From contig NC_015172.1 in assembly GCF_000190635.1 (NCBI RefSeq), positions 3,162,001 to 3,226,000 of the forward strand: a stretch of DNA of 64,000 nucleotides. Reading direction: 5' to 3'. The stretch comes from Syntrophobotulus glycolicus DSM 8271. GTDB lineage: Bacteria; Bacillota; Desulfitobacteriia; Desulfitobacteriales; Syntrophobotulaceae. The notes beneath the pieces were generated by a model, which did not search any database, was not told the DNA's origin, and saw only the letters and a list, made by a program, of their open reading frames with translations. The first letter of the stretch is position 1, and each line of letters begins with the position of its first letter. Below are positions 31,802 to 38,013 of the stretch, one piece after another. Position numbers and translations under genes: made by a program.

Positions 31802-33886
31802 TTATCCGAGTGCTCTCAGTCTCTCAAGGACTGATTGAGCCTTTTGATTGAAGAACTCGTCATCGGAGTCCTTGTGCTGCTTTTGCTTCTTAGAAACACT
31901 TCCGGCCTTGAGCTCCTCACGGAACTCCTTATCGTCCGGGAGCTGGATAAGGTTGTCGTTCCTCTTAGCCCTGACCGCGAGGTCTAAACCGCCGACCACG
32001 GCGGGAGTGCCTTGTCCGTCCTGCACCCGGAGCTCGTATGGTGTTTGATACCACTCAAGGTCTTCTTTCGTCTCGCGAATCTGCCGCTTTTGCTTCTTGA
32101 GGTGCTCTTCGAGCGTGGCCTGTGACATGCGGGGCGCGAACTGTAGTAGTTCAGCCGAGACAGCCTCGCAAATCTTCTTGCCGTTCTTGTCAAAGACATA
32201 GAGCTTGGTGACGTCATCGATGTCCCATTTGATGTTGACGGTCTGCCCGATGTAGTGGCAGAGCTCATAATCCGTGTAGAGCGTGCCGAACTTGATAATC
32301 CCTTGATTGCGGACGAGGGCGGTGTCGGCCTTCATTAGGAGCATCGCTGCATATTCCCTCAGAGGAGCTGCTTTGACGTACCGCTCGGCGTTCTCAAAGA
32401 GCTCAATCGGAGTGACCCATTTCTCGCGAGCATCTTTAAGGCCCCGGTGTTCCCGGACGTGGTACTTCTCGTTCTTCCACTTTGTCCAGAGTGCGTAAAA
32501 CTCTTCCATTGTGAGGAGCTCACCGCGCTCAAGCATTCCGGGGATGTCCTTCTTCCGCTTACCCGAAGTTTTCGACCCGGTGAGTGTGCCGACATAGGAG
32601 GCCATCCATTTTGTGAACATACTGCACACCGTCCCGAAGAAACGCTCCATTTGCGCCTTGCCCCACGGCTCATAAGGGAGAGACCTTGACCAGTCTTCAA
32701 TCCCTATGGAGCGGTAGAAGCCTTTTGTTTCGCTGTCGAAGTCAAGTTCCTGCATCTTGCGCTCCTTGCGGTTTTGCCCTGTGTTGGTCTCCGCTGTGTA
32801 GTCCTTGCCGTTGTCAATGTGCAGGTGTTTCGGCACGCCGCCCGGATTGGAGTAGAGCATCTTGACGAGGCTTTCCTTGAGTATCTGCGAGTTGGCGTCG
32901 ACACACATCACATCGCCCATGATGCAGCGGCTCCGTGTGTCAACCCATGCAACAAGCTTCGGTCGGATTGCCTTGATTTTCCCGTTCGGGCTTGTGTACT
33001 GCACCCAGCAGTCGAAGGTGTGGCCGTCGCCCTGTACGAACTCCATGACCGCGAGGGCCGAAGCGTCACGCTTACCCTTGAGCATCCGGGCATTTTTGAA
33101 CTCTCTCATTCCGTTGGCGGCGAGATAGTGGGCGTTGCGTCCCCGGAGCTCGTCCATGATGTACTTGATATACCGGGCCACTGTCTTGATGGAGGGATAG
33201 CCTTCCCATCCGCTCTCCTTGGCGACCTCCTCGAATTTCGTGTAAAGCATCTCAATCGTGCCCTGATTCTGTGCGAAGTCCTTATTAAACCAAATGTTCT
33301 CAATAATAGCCTTCTGCTTGTCCGTCAAGCTTGGAAAGGTGTACGACTGCTTCGGTTTCCGGCATAGGGTGAGCACCTTGAAGAAGTCGAAATTCCGGCC
33401 CTCTTCCTTTTCAAGCTTCAGAGCCCACGCGCTCGCTTCGAGGTATCCCTCGGCGTAGCGGTAGAGCGTCCGCTGACTGACTCCAAGCCTTGCGGCGAAC
33501 TCCTCGGCGAAAGCCGTGCGCTCACCTTCTCCATAAGCGACGAACTCCTGAATCTGCTTTGAGAGCTCGACCGCCTCATAATATTCCCGCTTGTGACTCT
33601 CTATGTACCAATTGAGGTCGATATCGAGATACCACGGGGCCTCTTGTGCCTTCTGTTCGATAACAACATCCCTCCCGTCTACTTTTTTTGCTGCCTTGTG
33701 GGCCTTCCTTGCTTTGGTGGAGAGGGAGGACAGGGCGACCGTTACCCGGTCTTTGCCGCCGTTCTCTCCCGGCTCCGTTAATGTCTTGAACGCTTTTGGA
33801 TTGCGCTTGATTCTTTGGACTAATGTGTTGTACTTGATTCCTTCAAGCTCTGCCGCTGTTTCCAGTGTGACGAATGTTTCCGGCAA
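31802..33886 (-). CDS. Transposase (MuA-like, DDE family)
   Basis: 694 residues, close to MuA. An N-terminal DNA-binding domain (LETAAELEGIKYNTLVQRIK) is followed by HTH segments. The catalytic core has the first Asp in VQGDGHTFDCWVQYTS, the second Asp in LHIDNGKDYTAE and the Glu in KAQMERFFGTVCSMF. The C-terminal beta barrel and basic tail (LKKQKRQIRETKEDLEW) should contact MuB. It catalyses replicative and integrative transposition of the prophage through the ends at 2987 and 36597. Confidence 0.96.
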   Translation of the reverse strand: MPETFVTLETAAELEGIKYNTLVQRIKRNPKAFKTLTEPGENGGKDRVTVALSSLSTKARKAHKAAKKVDGRDVVIEQKAQEAPWYLDIDLNWYIESHKREYYEAVELSKQIQEFVAYGEGERTAFAEEFAARLGVSQRTLYRYAEGYLEASAWALKLEKEEGRNFDFFKVLTLCRKPKQSYTFPSLTDKQKAIIENIWFNKDFAQNQGTIEMLYTKFEEVAKESGWEGYPSIKTVARYIKYIMDELRGRNAHYLAANGMREFKNARMLKGKRDASALAVMEFVQGDGHTFDCWVQYTSPNGKIKAIRPKLVAWVDTRSRCIMGDVMCVDANSQILKESLVKMLYSNPGGVPKHLHIDNGKDYTAETNTGQNRKERKMQELDFDSETKGFYRSIGIEDWSRSLPYEPWGKAQMERFFGTVCSMFTKWMASYVGTLTGSKTSGKRKKDIPGMLERGELLTMEEFYALWTKWKNEKYHVREHRGLKDAREKWVTPIELFENAERYVKAAPLREYAAMLLMKADTALVRNQGIIKFGTLYTDYELCHYIGQTVNIKWDIDDVTKLYVFDKNGKKICEAVSAELLQFAPRMSQATLEEHLKKQKRQIRETKEDLEWYQTPYELRVQDGQGTPAVVGGLDLAVRAKRNDNLIQLPDDKEFREELKAGSVSKKQKQHKDSDDEFFNQKAQSVLERLRALG

Positions 33887-33907
33887 ACCCCTCTCCCTCC
33901 TTTCACA

Positions 33908-34013
33908 TTGAACCGTGTCCGCTGCCGTGGTATAATGGCAGGAGAAGATTTTTCGTGAGTCTTCTGGTAAGAGAGCCTGTTCGAGTGGTGTCGGTATGGC
34001 TCTCTTTCCTTTT
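33908..34013 (+). ncRNA. Candidate small RNA with its own promoter, opposite to the early operon
   Basis: A TTGAAC (33908-33913), 17-bp spacer, TATAAT (33931-33936) promoter on the plus strand precedes a ~70-nt region with two hairpins. The first is AGAAGA...TCTTCT, at about 33953-33966. The second is AGAGAGCC (33970-33977) with GGCTCTCT (33998-34005), followed by TTTCCTTTTG. The structure is a classic promoter-structured RNA-terminator unit. It lies in the gap between the early gene 34045-34356 and the transposase gene and is antisense to the leader of the transposase mRNA. A 41-codon minus-strand frame overlaps it but looks like a by-product. Confidence 0.55.
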
Positions 34014-34044
34014 GACCTGATTCCTCATGATGCCATCCCCCCGG

Positions 34045-34356
34045 TCACGCACTTTTTGTCACCTTTGCCGACTTGATTTTGCCGATGTGCTCCTCAACCT
34101 TCCTGAGCTCCTCATGAAGATAGGTGTTTATGTCGCTCAAGGTTTCGATGTTTGCCTGTTTTAAGCTGATGCAATCGAACAAGTCCTCAATATCCTTCTG
34201 GATTTCCTTTTGAACCTGCTCGGCTTGCCGCTTGAGCTCGTTCTGCTTCCTTTCCAGAATGATGAGCTTGGTCTCATCGGTGAGCGTCTTACCGCTCATC
34301 CCCATCCCGGCCTTGAGACTTTCCAGCTCAAAAAGAAATTCATTGACATTCTTCAA
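34045..34356 (-). CDS. Coiled-coil early protein (103 aa)
   Basis: Almost entirely helical with long heptad stretches (LERKQNELKRQAEQVQKEIQ, INTYLHEELRKVEEHIGKIK). It is the second gene of the leftward early operon after the Ner-like regulator. No family recognised; a DNA-binding partner or structural early protein is possible. Confidence 0.65.
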   Translation of the reverse strand: MKNVNEFLFELESLKAGMGMSGKTLTDETKLIILERKQNELKRQAEQVQKEIQKDIEDLFDCISLKQANIETLSDINTYLHEELRKVEEHIGKIKSAKVTKSA

Positions 34357-34369
34357 AGTTATTCCTCCT

Positions 34370-34588
34370 TCATGCTATTTTTTTAAACGATTCCGGGTCT
34401 AAATCAAGCACCCTCGCGATACCTTGGAGGTACTTATCCCCCGACCTGTCTCCGTATAGGATGAGATTGAGGTACTTGTTGCTTGTTCCGACCTCTTGTG
34501 CGAGCTGCACCTGTGTCATGCCTTTTTCTATGAGCGTTTTCTTAACCAACACGCCGAAGGCGGTCAGTTGTCTCTTGTTGCGCTGCAT
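34370..34588 (-). CDS. Ner/Cro-like transcription regulator (72 aa)
   Basis: Start ATG 34588 follows AAGGAGG at 7 nt; a TTG one codon earlier is less likely. A single helix-turn-helix covers most of the protein (GMTQVQLAQEVGTSNKYLNL). It is the first gene of the leftward early operon. By analogy with Mu Ner it may damp early and repressor transcription. Direct repeats of TTACTTCC at about 34619-34626 and 34656-34663 just upstream may be its operators. Confidence 0.75.
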   Translation of the reverse strand: MQRNKRQLTAFGVLVKKTLIEKGMTQVQLAQEVGTSNKYLNLILYGDRSGDKYLQGIARVLDLDPESFKKIA

Positions 34589-34718
34589 CAAGCATCCTCC
34601 TTCCTGCGCTCTTAGAATTACTTCCGTTTCAAAGTTTGTGAAGTGTTTCGAGTAGTTACTTCCACCTTTTGGCTCTATAATGAGATTGCGGCCATATCAT
34701 AGAGAGGGGGTGGTAATA

Positions 34719-34901
34719 ATGGATGCTAAAGCTTTTGCTCGTGAATTGGTTGCCGACTTCAAAAAGATGTACCCTGAATACTTCAAGGAAGAAAATGAGT
34801 TAATTCCTCAAATGGTCGGCGCAATTTCGCTTATCGCATCTCTGGCGATTGAGAAACATGAGCGGGAGAGTCACCCAAAACATAATTCTCAATCTCTTTG
34901 A
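34719..34901 (+). CDS. Small plus-strand phage protein (60 aa)
   Basis: Start ATG 34719 has GAGGGGGTGG upstream, and a TATAAT lies at 34676-34681. The helical product (AKAFARELVADFKKMYPEYF, QMVGAISLIASLAIEKHERE) looks like a real protein. It runs toward and overlaps the 3' end of the minus-strand gene 34831-35151 by 71 nt. Function unknown. Confidence 0.55.
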   Translation: MDAKAFARELVADFKKMYPEYFKEENELIPQMVGAISLIASLAIEKHERESHPKHNSQSL

Positions 34902-35151
34902 GAAACTTCAACAACTTCGCGCCGTCTTTTTCGAAAGGGCAATCGCAAGGAGACGTCTGTTCCGAAGGCGTCTCTTTTACTTGCACCAATGCGATGAGCT
35001 CCTCGACAATCTCGCAGTCTCTGACCGCCTCGGCGAACTCCTTCTCATAGCCTTCCTTCGGGGTATCCATGCCATAGGTCTTGGAATAACAAAGGCGGTT
35101 ATGCCATGCCATATCTTTCTGTTCTTTGAGGTACTGAAGGATTGTTTTCAT
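34831..35151 (-). CDS. Hypothetical early phage protein (106 aa)
   Basis: Start ATG 35151 has GGAGGAAACGG upstream. It is a helical, acidic protein (KEGYEKEFAEAVRDCEIVEE, LIALVQVKETPSEQ). The gene is translated downstream of the DUF6906-like gene with a 53-nt overlap, and its 3' end overlaps a convergent plus-strand gene. No family recognised. Confidence 0.6.
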   Translation of the reverse strand: MKTILQYLKEQKDMAWHNRLCYSKTYGMDTPKEGYEKEFAEAVRDCEIVEELIALVQVKETPSEQTSPCDCPFEKDGAKLLKFLKEIENYVLGDSPAHVSQSPEMR

Positions 35152-35341
35152 TCCGTTTCCTCCTTTCGCCGCCGCTCTGTTTTCCGAGCGTTGCGGGGAT
35201 TGTTCTTGTCTTACCCGAGTATTTGTGCACCACTTCGAGCCCTTCGGTCGTCGCCTTCACGACGAGCCAGTTCTCATAATTCAGTCCGGCCTCTTTAAGG
35301 CGTATCTTCTGAGCCCGTGTCGGACGCTTTCCGTGTTTCAA
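35099..35341 (-). CDS. DUF6906-like small phage protein (80 aa)
   Basis: The start is TTG 35341, chosen because GGAGG lies 7 nt upstream and the family begins MKHGKRPTRAQK. The longer open frame to 35551 crosses the operator region. The conserved core is LKEAGLNYENWLVV and LEVVHKYSGKTRTI. The function of this family is unknown. It is the first gene transcribed leftward from the operator region, so it is expressed when the repressor is removed. Confidence 0.75.
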   Translation of the reverse strand: MKHGKRPTRAQKIRLKEAGLNYENWLVVKATTEGLEVVHKYSGKTRTIPATLGKQSGGERRKRNENNPSVPQRTERYGMA

Positions 35342-35379
35342 AATTTTACCTCCTTCCTGTTCAATTTTCTTTAATCTTC

Positions 35380-35476
35380 CTCTCAGGTGTGGTATGATTT
35401 CCTTGATATATTTCTCTATCAGTCTTATTTTATACAACAACTGAGAGGAAGTCAAGCATAAATCTCTCACTTGTTG
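35380..35476. promoter_or_regulatory. Lysis-lysogeny control region: divergent promoters and three operator-like repeats
   Basis: Three copies of a 13-bp motif CTCTCAxxTGTxG occur: 35380-35392 (+), 35435-35447 (-) and 35464-35476 (+). The last two form an inverted pair. A leftward promoter TTGACT (35450-35455) / 17 bp / TAAAAT (35427-35432) encloses the middle copy. A rightward promoter TTGATA (35403-35408) / 17 bp / TATTTT (35426-35431) faces it and would serve the repressor. The layout fits repressor control of the early promoter with overlapping face-to-face promoters. Confidence 0.7.
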
Positions 35477-35495
35477 TAAGAAGGGAGGATAAACG

Positions 35496-35930
35496 ATGAT
35501 AGAAATTGAAAAGGTAGGGGAAAGGATAGCGGCCCGTCTCGCAGAGCTCAATCAAATACAGGCCGACCTTTGCCGAGCAACTGGAATGTCTAACAACGCT
35601 ATCAGTCAGTACGTCACAGGAAAGCGCACGCCTGACACGCTCTCGCTTTATAAAATTGCTTCTTCTTTGGGTGTTTCGATGGAATGGATTCTAACAGGTG
35701 AGAACAAACAAGGGAGGGTTAATACAACAAATGAGAGGGCGGGCTTAATGGAACTAACCAAAAAGGAGGCCGACCTTATTGCTATGTTTCGCGCGCTGGA
35801 CGACCGCGACAAGGAGTATGTTAATAGCACTATTGAGATGCTTTACAGTAAAGCAGTTAAAAAGGGAACGTTATCCGGCTCGATGAGTGGAGGAACAGGG
35901 GAAGAGGCAGCCGCAAGTGAAGCTGTTTAA
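35496..35930 (+). CDS. XRE-family prophage repressor
   Basis: 144 residues. N-terminal helix-turn-helix (IQADLCRATGMSNNAISQYV, then GKRTPDTLSLYKIASSLGVS) and a C-terminal helical region (KKEADLIAMFRALDDRDKEY) for oligomerisation. No RecA-type cleavage site or peptidase domain is present, so induction is not by classical self-cleavage. AAGGGAGG precedes the ATG. It is divergent from the early operon, across the operator repeats. Confidence 0.88.
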   Translation: MIEIEKVGERIAARLAELNQIQADLCRATGMSNNAISQYVTGKRTPDTLSLYKIASSLGVSMEWILTGENKQGRVNTTNERAGLMELTKKEADLIAMFRALDDRDKEYVNSTIEMLYSKAVKKGTLSGSMSGGTGEEAAASEAV

Positions 35931-35945
35931 TTTTTGTGCTTCTTT

Positions 35946-35971
35946 GATAGATTTATCTATCTGTTTTTGTC
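35946..35971 (+). terminator. Probable terminator after the repressor gene
   Basis: GATAGA-TTTA-TCTATC forms a short AT-rich hairpin 15 nt after the repressor stop, followed by TGTTTTTGT. It is a weak but correctly placed intrinsic terminator. Confidence 0.45.
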
Positions 35972-36248
35972 ACATTGAAAATCGCCTTTGACGCGCCGAT
36001 GTAAGTGCCGAAAACCCTTGATATTACGGCAATGTGACAGCTTTTTTGCGATTACATAGCTTTGTCACTTTGAATGAGCCGCCTTTTTGCCTCTTTTTGA
36101 GGGTTATCCGCACGGGCGCGCACGGGGAAAGTAACGCGCTGACACCTGAGAAATGCCGTATTTTCGCACTTCTTCGCACGCCCCGCCGCTGCATTTAACA
36201 CTCACTAACGCTCCGTTAGCACGCCGACCGTCTCGACTTCATTGTCCT
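35972..36248. other. Prophage right-end non-coding region with three TGTCAC(A/T)TTG sites
   Basis: No convincing gene is present. The motif TTTGTCACATTGAA occurs at about 35967-35980 (+), in inverted form at 36031-36040 and again at 36061-36074 (TTTGTCACTTTGAAT). The motif CTAACG-CT-CCGTTAG with a following CACGC lies at about 36205-36224 and repeats that of the central gap. These are candidate binding sites for a phage regulator, the transposase or a host protein. Confidence 0.45.
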
Positions 36249-36252
36249 TTGA

Positions 36253-36335
36253 TGTTATAATGCAAATATGAGCCGCGATGATGTCCTTTATCCCCCTTGC
36301 TGCTGGGGCTTCCGGGACTATCTGAGTGGCTCACA
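36253..36335 (+). ncRNA. Candidate structured RNA near the right end
   Basis: An extended -10 (TGTTATAAT, 36253-36261) is followed by nested stems: TGAGCC (36269-36274) with GGCTCA (36328-36333), GTCC (36283-36286) with GGAC (36315-36318), and CCCC (36292-36295) with GGGG (36305-36308). No strong T-run follows, so the 3' end is uncertain. A short frame beginning at ATG 36268 would be leaderless. Weakly supported. Confidence 0.35.
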
Positions 36336-36560
36336 CTTTGTAAAAATGCTTATTTTATGCGGTTTTCCGGCCTCGTTGATTAGTTGATAATTGACGCGAT
36401 GCCCGACAACTCCACGACCACCACGCCCCCTCAAGGCATAAAAAAGACGACATCAATTCACTCGATGCCGTTCTCAATATTTCTGTCACGGATTTCCTTC
36501 CATATCCCTCACAAACCCGCATAAATACTGTCTTTTCTCGGTGTCTCCCGACACATCCCG
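36336..36560. other. Prophage right-end sequence without a supported gene
   Basis: Open frames on the minus strand (for example 36355-36579) lack ribosome-binding sites and convincing composition. One unstarted minus-strand frame ending near 36320 (HRVNYQLINEAGKPHKISIF) looks protein-like but has no start codon with a site. It may be a relic. Confidence 0.4.
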
Positions 36561-36597
36561 TCTTATCCCGTTTTGTCAATTATCTTGTCTGAGTACA
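36561..36597. repeat. Prophage right terminal inverted repeat
   Basis: Read inward from 36597, the end is TGTACTCAGACAAGATAATT followed by GACAAAACGGGATAAGA. It matches the left end at 28 of 37 positions, including TGTA, GACAA, the TTG and CAAAA blocks and GGGA. The first 18 nt also provide codons (CTQTR-stop) that end the truncated HD-GYP gene. Confidence 0.8.
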
Positions 36598-38013
36598 TTG
36601 GGTGCCCGCCCCCTGCAGCAATTGGGCTCTGGCCTCCTCAAACTTGAGCTTGGAACGATAGTGCCGGTCAGACATCATGGCGTCGAAGGCATCGGCAACA
36701 GAAATGATTCTCGCTAAAAACGGAATTTCTTCTTTTTTCAGCCCTTCCGGATATCCCTTGCCGTCCACACGTTCATGATGGCATTTTACAATCGGCACAA
36801 CCTCTTTAAACATTGATATTGCCGACAGGATATGCGCCCCTTTCAAGGGGTGCTTTTTGATTTCTTCATATTCTTTTTCATCCAGCTTTTCCGATTTAAA
36901 CAAAATATCGTCGGATGTCCCAATCTTCCCAACATCATGAAATATGCCGCTAATACGCAAGAGTTCAAGTTCTTCCTGGGACAGGCCAAAGGATTGCCCG
37001 ATCTTCACGGCAAAGTAGGCTACTCTTTCAGAATGGCCCCGGGTATAGATGTCTTTGGCATCCACGACGAGCCTCAGGGCTTCTATGGTGTCCATGTATC
37101 TTTCTTTCAGCTGATCATAGGTCATATTCAGCTCATCATTTTTGATATTGACCAGAGAATGCAGAAATGCATTGCTGATAGAAGAGGCGGCCTGGCTGGC
37201 ATAGATCTCCAAAAGTTTGCTGCCTTCCTGGATGCCCTCCCCTTCCACGTAAATCACGCCAATATCCTGCTGCAGCTCATTAATTAATGGGATGATCACT
37301 TCCCGTTCTAATATAACAACCTTTTTGTCTACACGGGCACTGCCGATATGCTCCATCAGACTTGGATCAAGCATGACCATAAAATCCTCGATCTCAGTTT
37401 TATATTTGCCTATCCCTTTGTAGATACTGTTATTCCCTGAACTGATTCTTGTTACATCATCAACAAGAATAAAGGCGTTTTTACTATTAATCAGCGGTAA
37501 TATCTCCGATAAAATATCCTCCAGGATATTATCGATCGGCTGCAGCTGATAGATTTTCGGAACAGCCTGCAAAATTTTATTGAGCCCTTCCTGGAAGATT
37601 CTTATTGTTCTCATCTGGGAAATGGACTTGATTCCCGATTCGACCAACAGCAGCAGCTGGTCAAGCCTGTCTCCCTTTTCACAGTAGCCCTGAATATCCA
37701 AGGCCTTGATTGTTTCCAGAGGAGGGGCCAGGTCTTTATGTCCGGTTAACATCAGGATATAGATATCTGTATTAAATTGCCTGATCTTTTCCACCACTTT
37801 GTCTCCGTGAATGGGGAACATTAAGAAGTCTAAAATTAATAAATCGAAATTCTCCTGCCGGACCTTTTCTATCGCTTCCAAAGGATCAGTCAGACCGGTA
37901 ATCTGATAACCGCTCCTTTTTAATACCACGGATAAAGAATCAACAATACCCTGTTCATCGTCTACAACAAGGATCTTATAGTCTAAAATCGGATTGGCCT
38001 TTGACCTTCTCAT
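36580..38013 (-). CDS. Response regulator with HD-GYP domain, C-terminus replaced by the prophage end
   Basis: 477 residues, 472 of them from the host. A REC domain (KILVVDDEQGIVDSLSVVLK, phospho-acceptor in LLILDFLMFP) is followed by a linker/GAF-like part, then an HD-GYP domain with HSERVAYFAVKIG, ISGIFHDVGKIG, CHHERVDGKGYPEGL. It should be a c-di-GMP phosphodiesterase. Normal members continue past LLQGAGTQ with FDP..., whereas here the frame enters the phage end at 36597 and stops after CTQTR. Only the terminal helix is lost, so activity may persist. It overlaps the kinase gene by 4 nt and is the last gene of the NRPS-kinase operon. Confidence 0.92.
   Translation of the reverse strand: MRRSKANPILDYKILVVDDEQGIVDSLSVVLKRSGYQITGLTDPLEAIEKVRQENFDLLILDFLMFPIHGDKVVEKIRQFNTDIYILMLTGHKDLAPPLETIKALDIQGYCEKGDRLDQLLLLVESGIKSISQMRTIRIFQEGLNKILQAVPKIYQLQPIDNILEDILSEILPLINSKNAFILVDDVTRISSGNNSIYKGIGKYKTEIEDFMVMLDPSLMEHIGSARVDKKVVILEREVIIPLINELQQDIGVIYVEGEGIQEGSKLLEIYASQAASSISNAFLHSLVNIKNDELNMTYDQLKERYMDTIEALRLVVDAKDIYTRGHSERVAYFAVKIGQSFGLSQEELELLRISGIFHDVGKIGTSDDILFKSEKLDEKEYEEIKKHPLKGAHILSAISMFKEVVPIVKCHHERVDGKGYPEGLKKEEIPFLARIISVADAFDAMMSDRHYRSKLKFEEARAQLLQGAGTQCTQTR

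Larger units (their letters stand above)
2987..36597. mobile_element. Mu-like transposable prophage, about 33.6 kb, with a DGR
   Basis: The boundaries are set by TGTA/TACA ends with imperfect terminal inverted repeats (2987-3023 and 36561-36597, 28 of 37 positions identical). They are also set by the abrupt loss of hemA similarity on the left and of the HD-GYP frame on the right. Gene content and order follow phage Mu: repressor, Ner-like, transposase A, ATPase B, Gam, GemA, Mor, lysis, gp27/28/29, F, I/Z, T, gp36, G, sheath, tube, tape measure, baseplate. Nearly all genes are on the minus strand. All modules appear intact, so the prophage may be functional. Flanking 5-mers differ (GCCTG at 2982-2986 against TTGGG at 36598-36602), so no target-site duplication is seen. 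Confidence 0.95.

Noticed and set aside
33903-34028. 41-codon minus-strand frame between the early gene and the transposase gene
   Set aside because: Basic low-complexity product over the candidate small RNA; only a poor G-rich stretch precedes the ATG. Kept as an alternative reading only.
36355-36579. 74-codon minus-strand frame at the prophage right end
   Set aside because: No ribosome-binding site, Ser/Arg/Trp-rich composition unlike a folded protein, and it runs through the terminal repeat.
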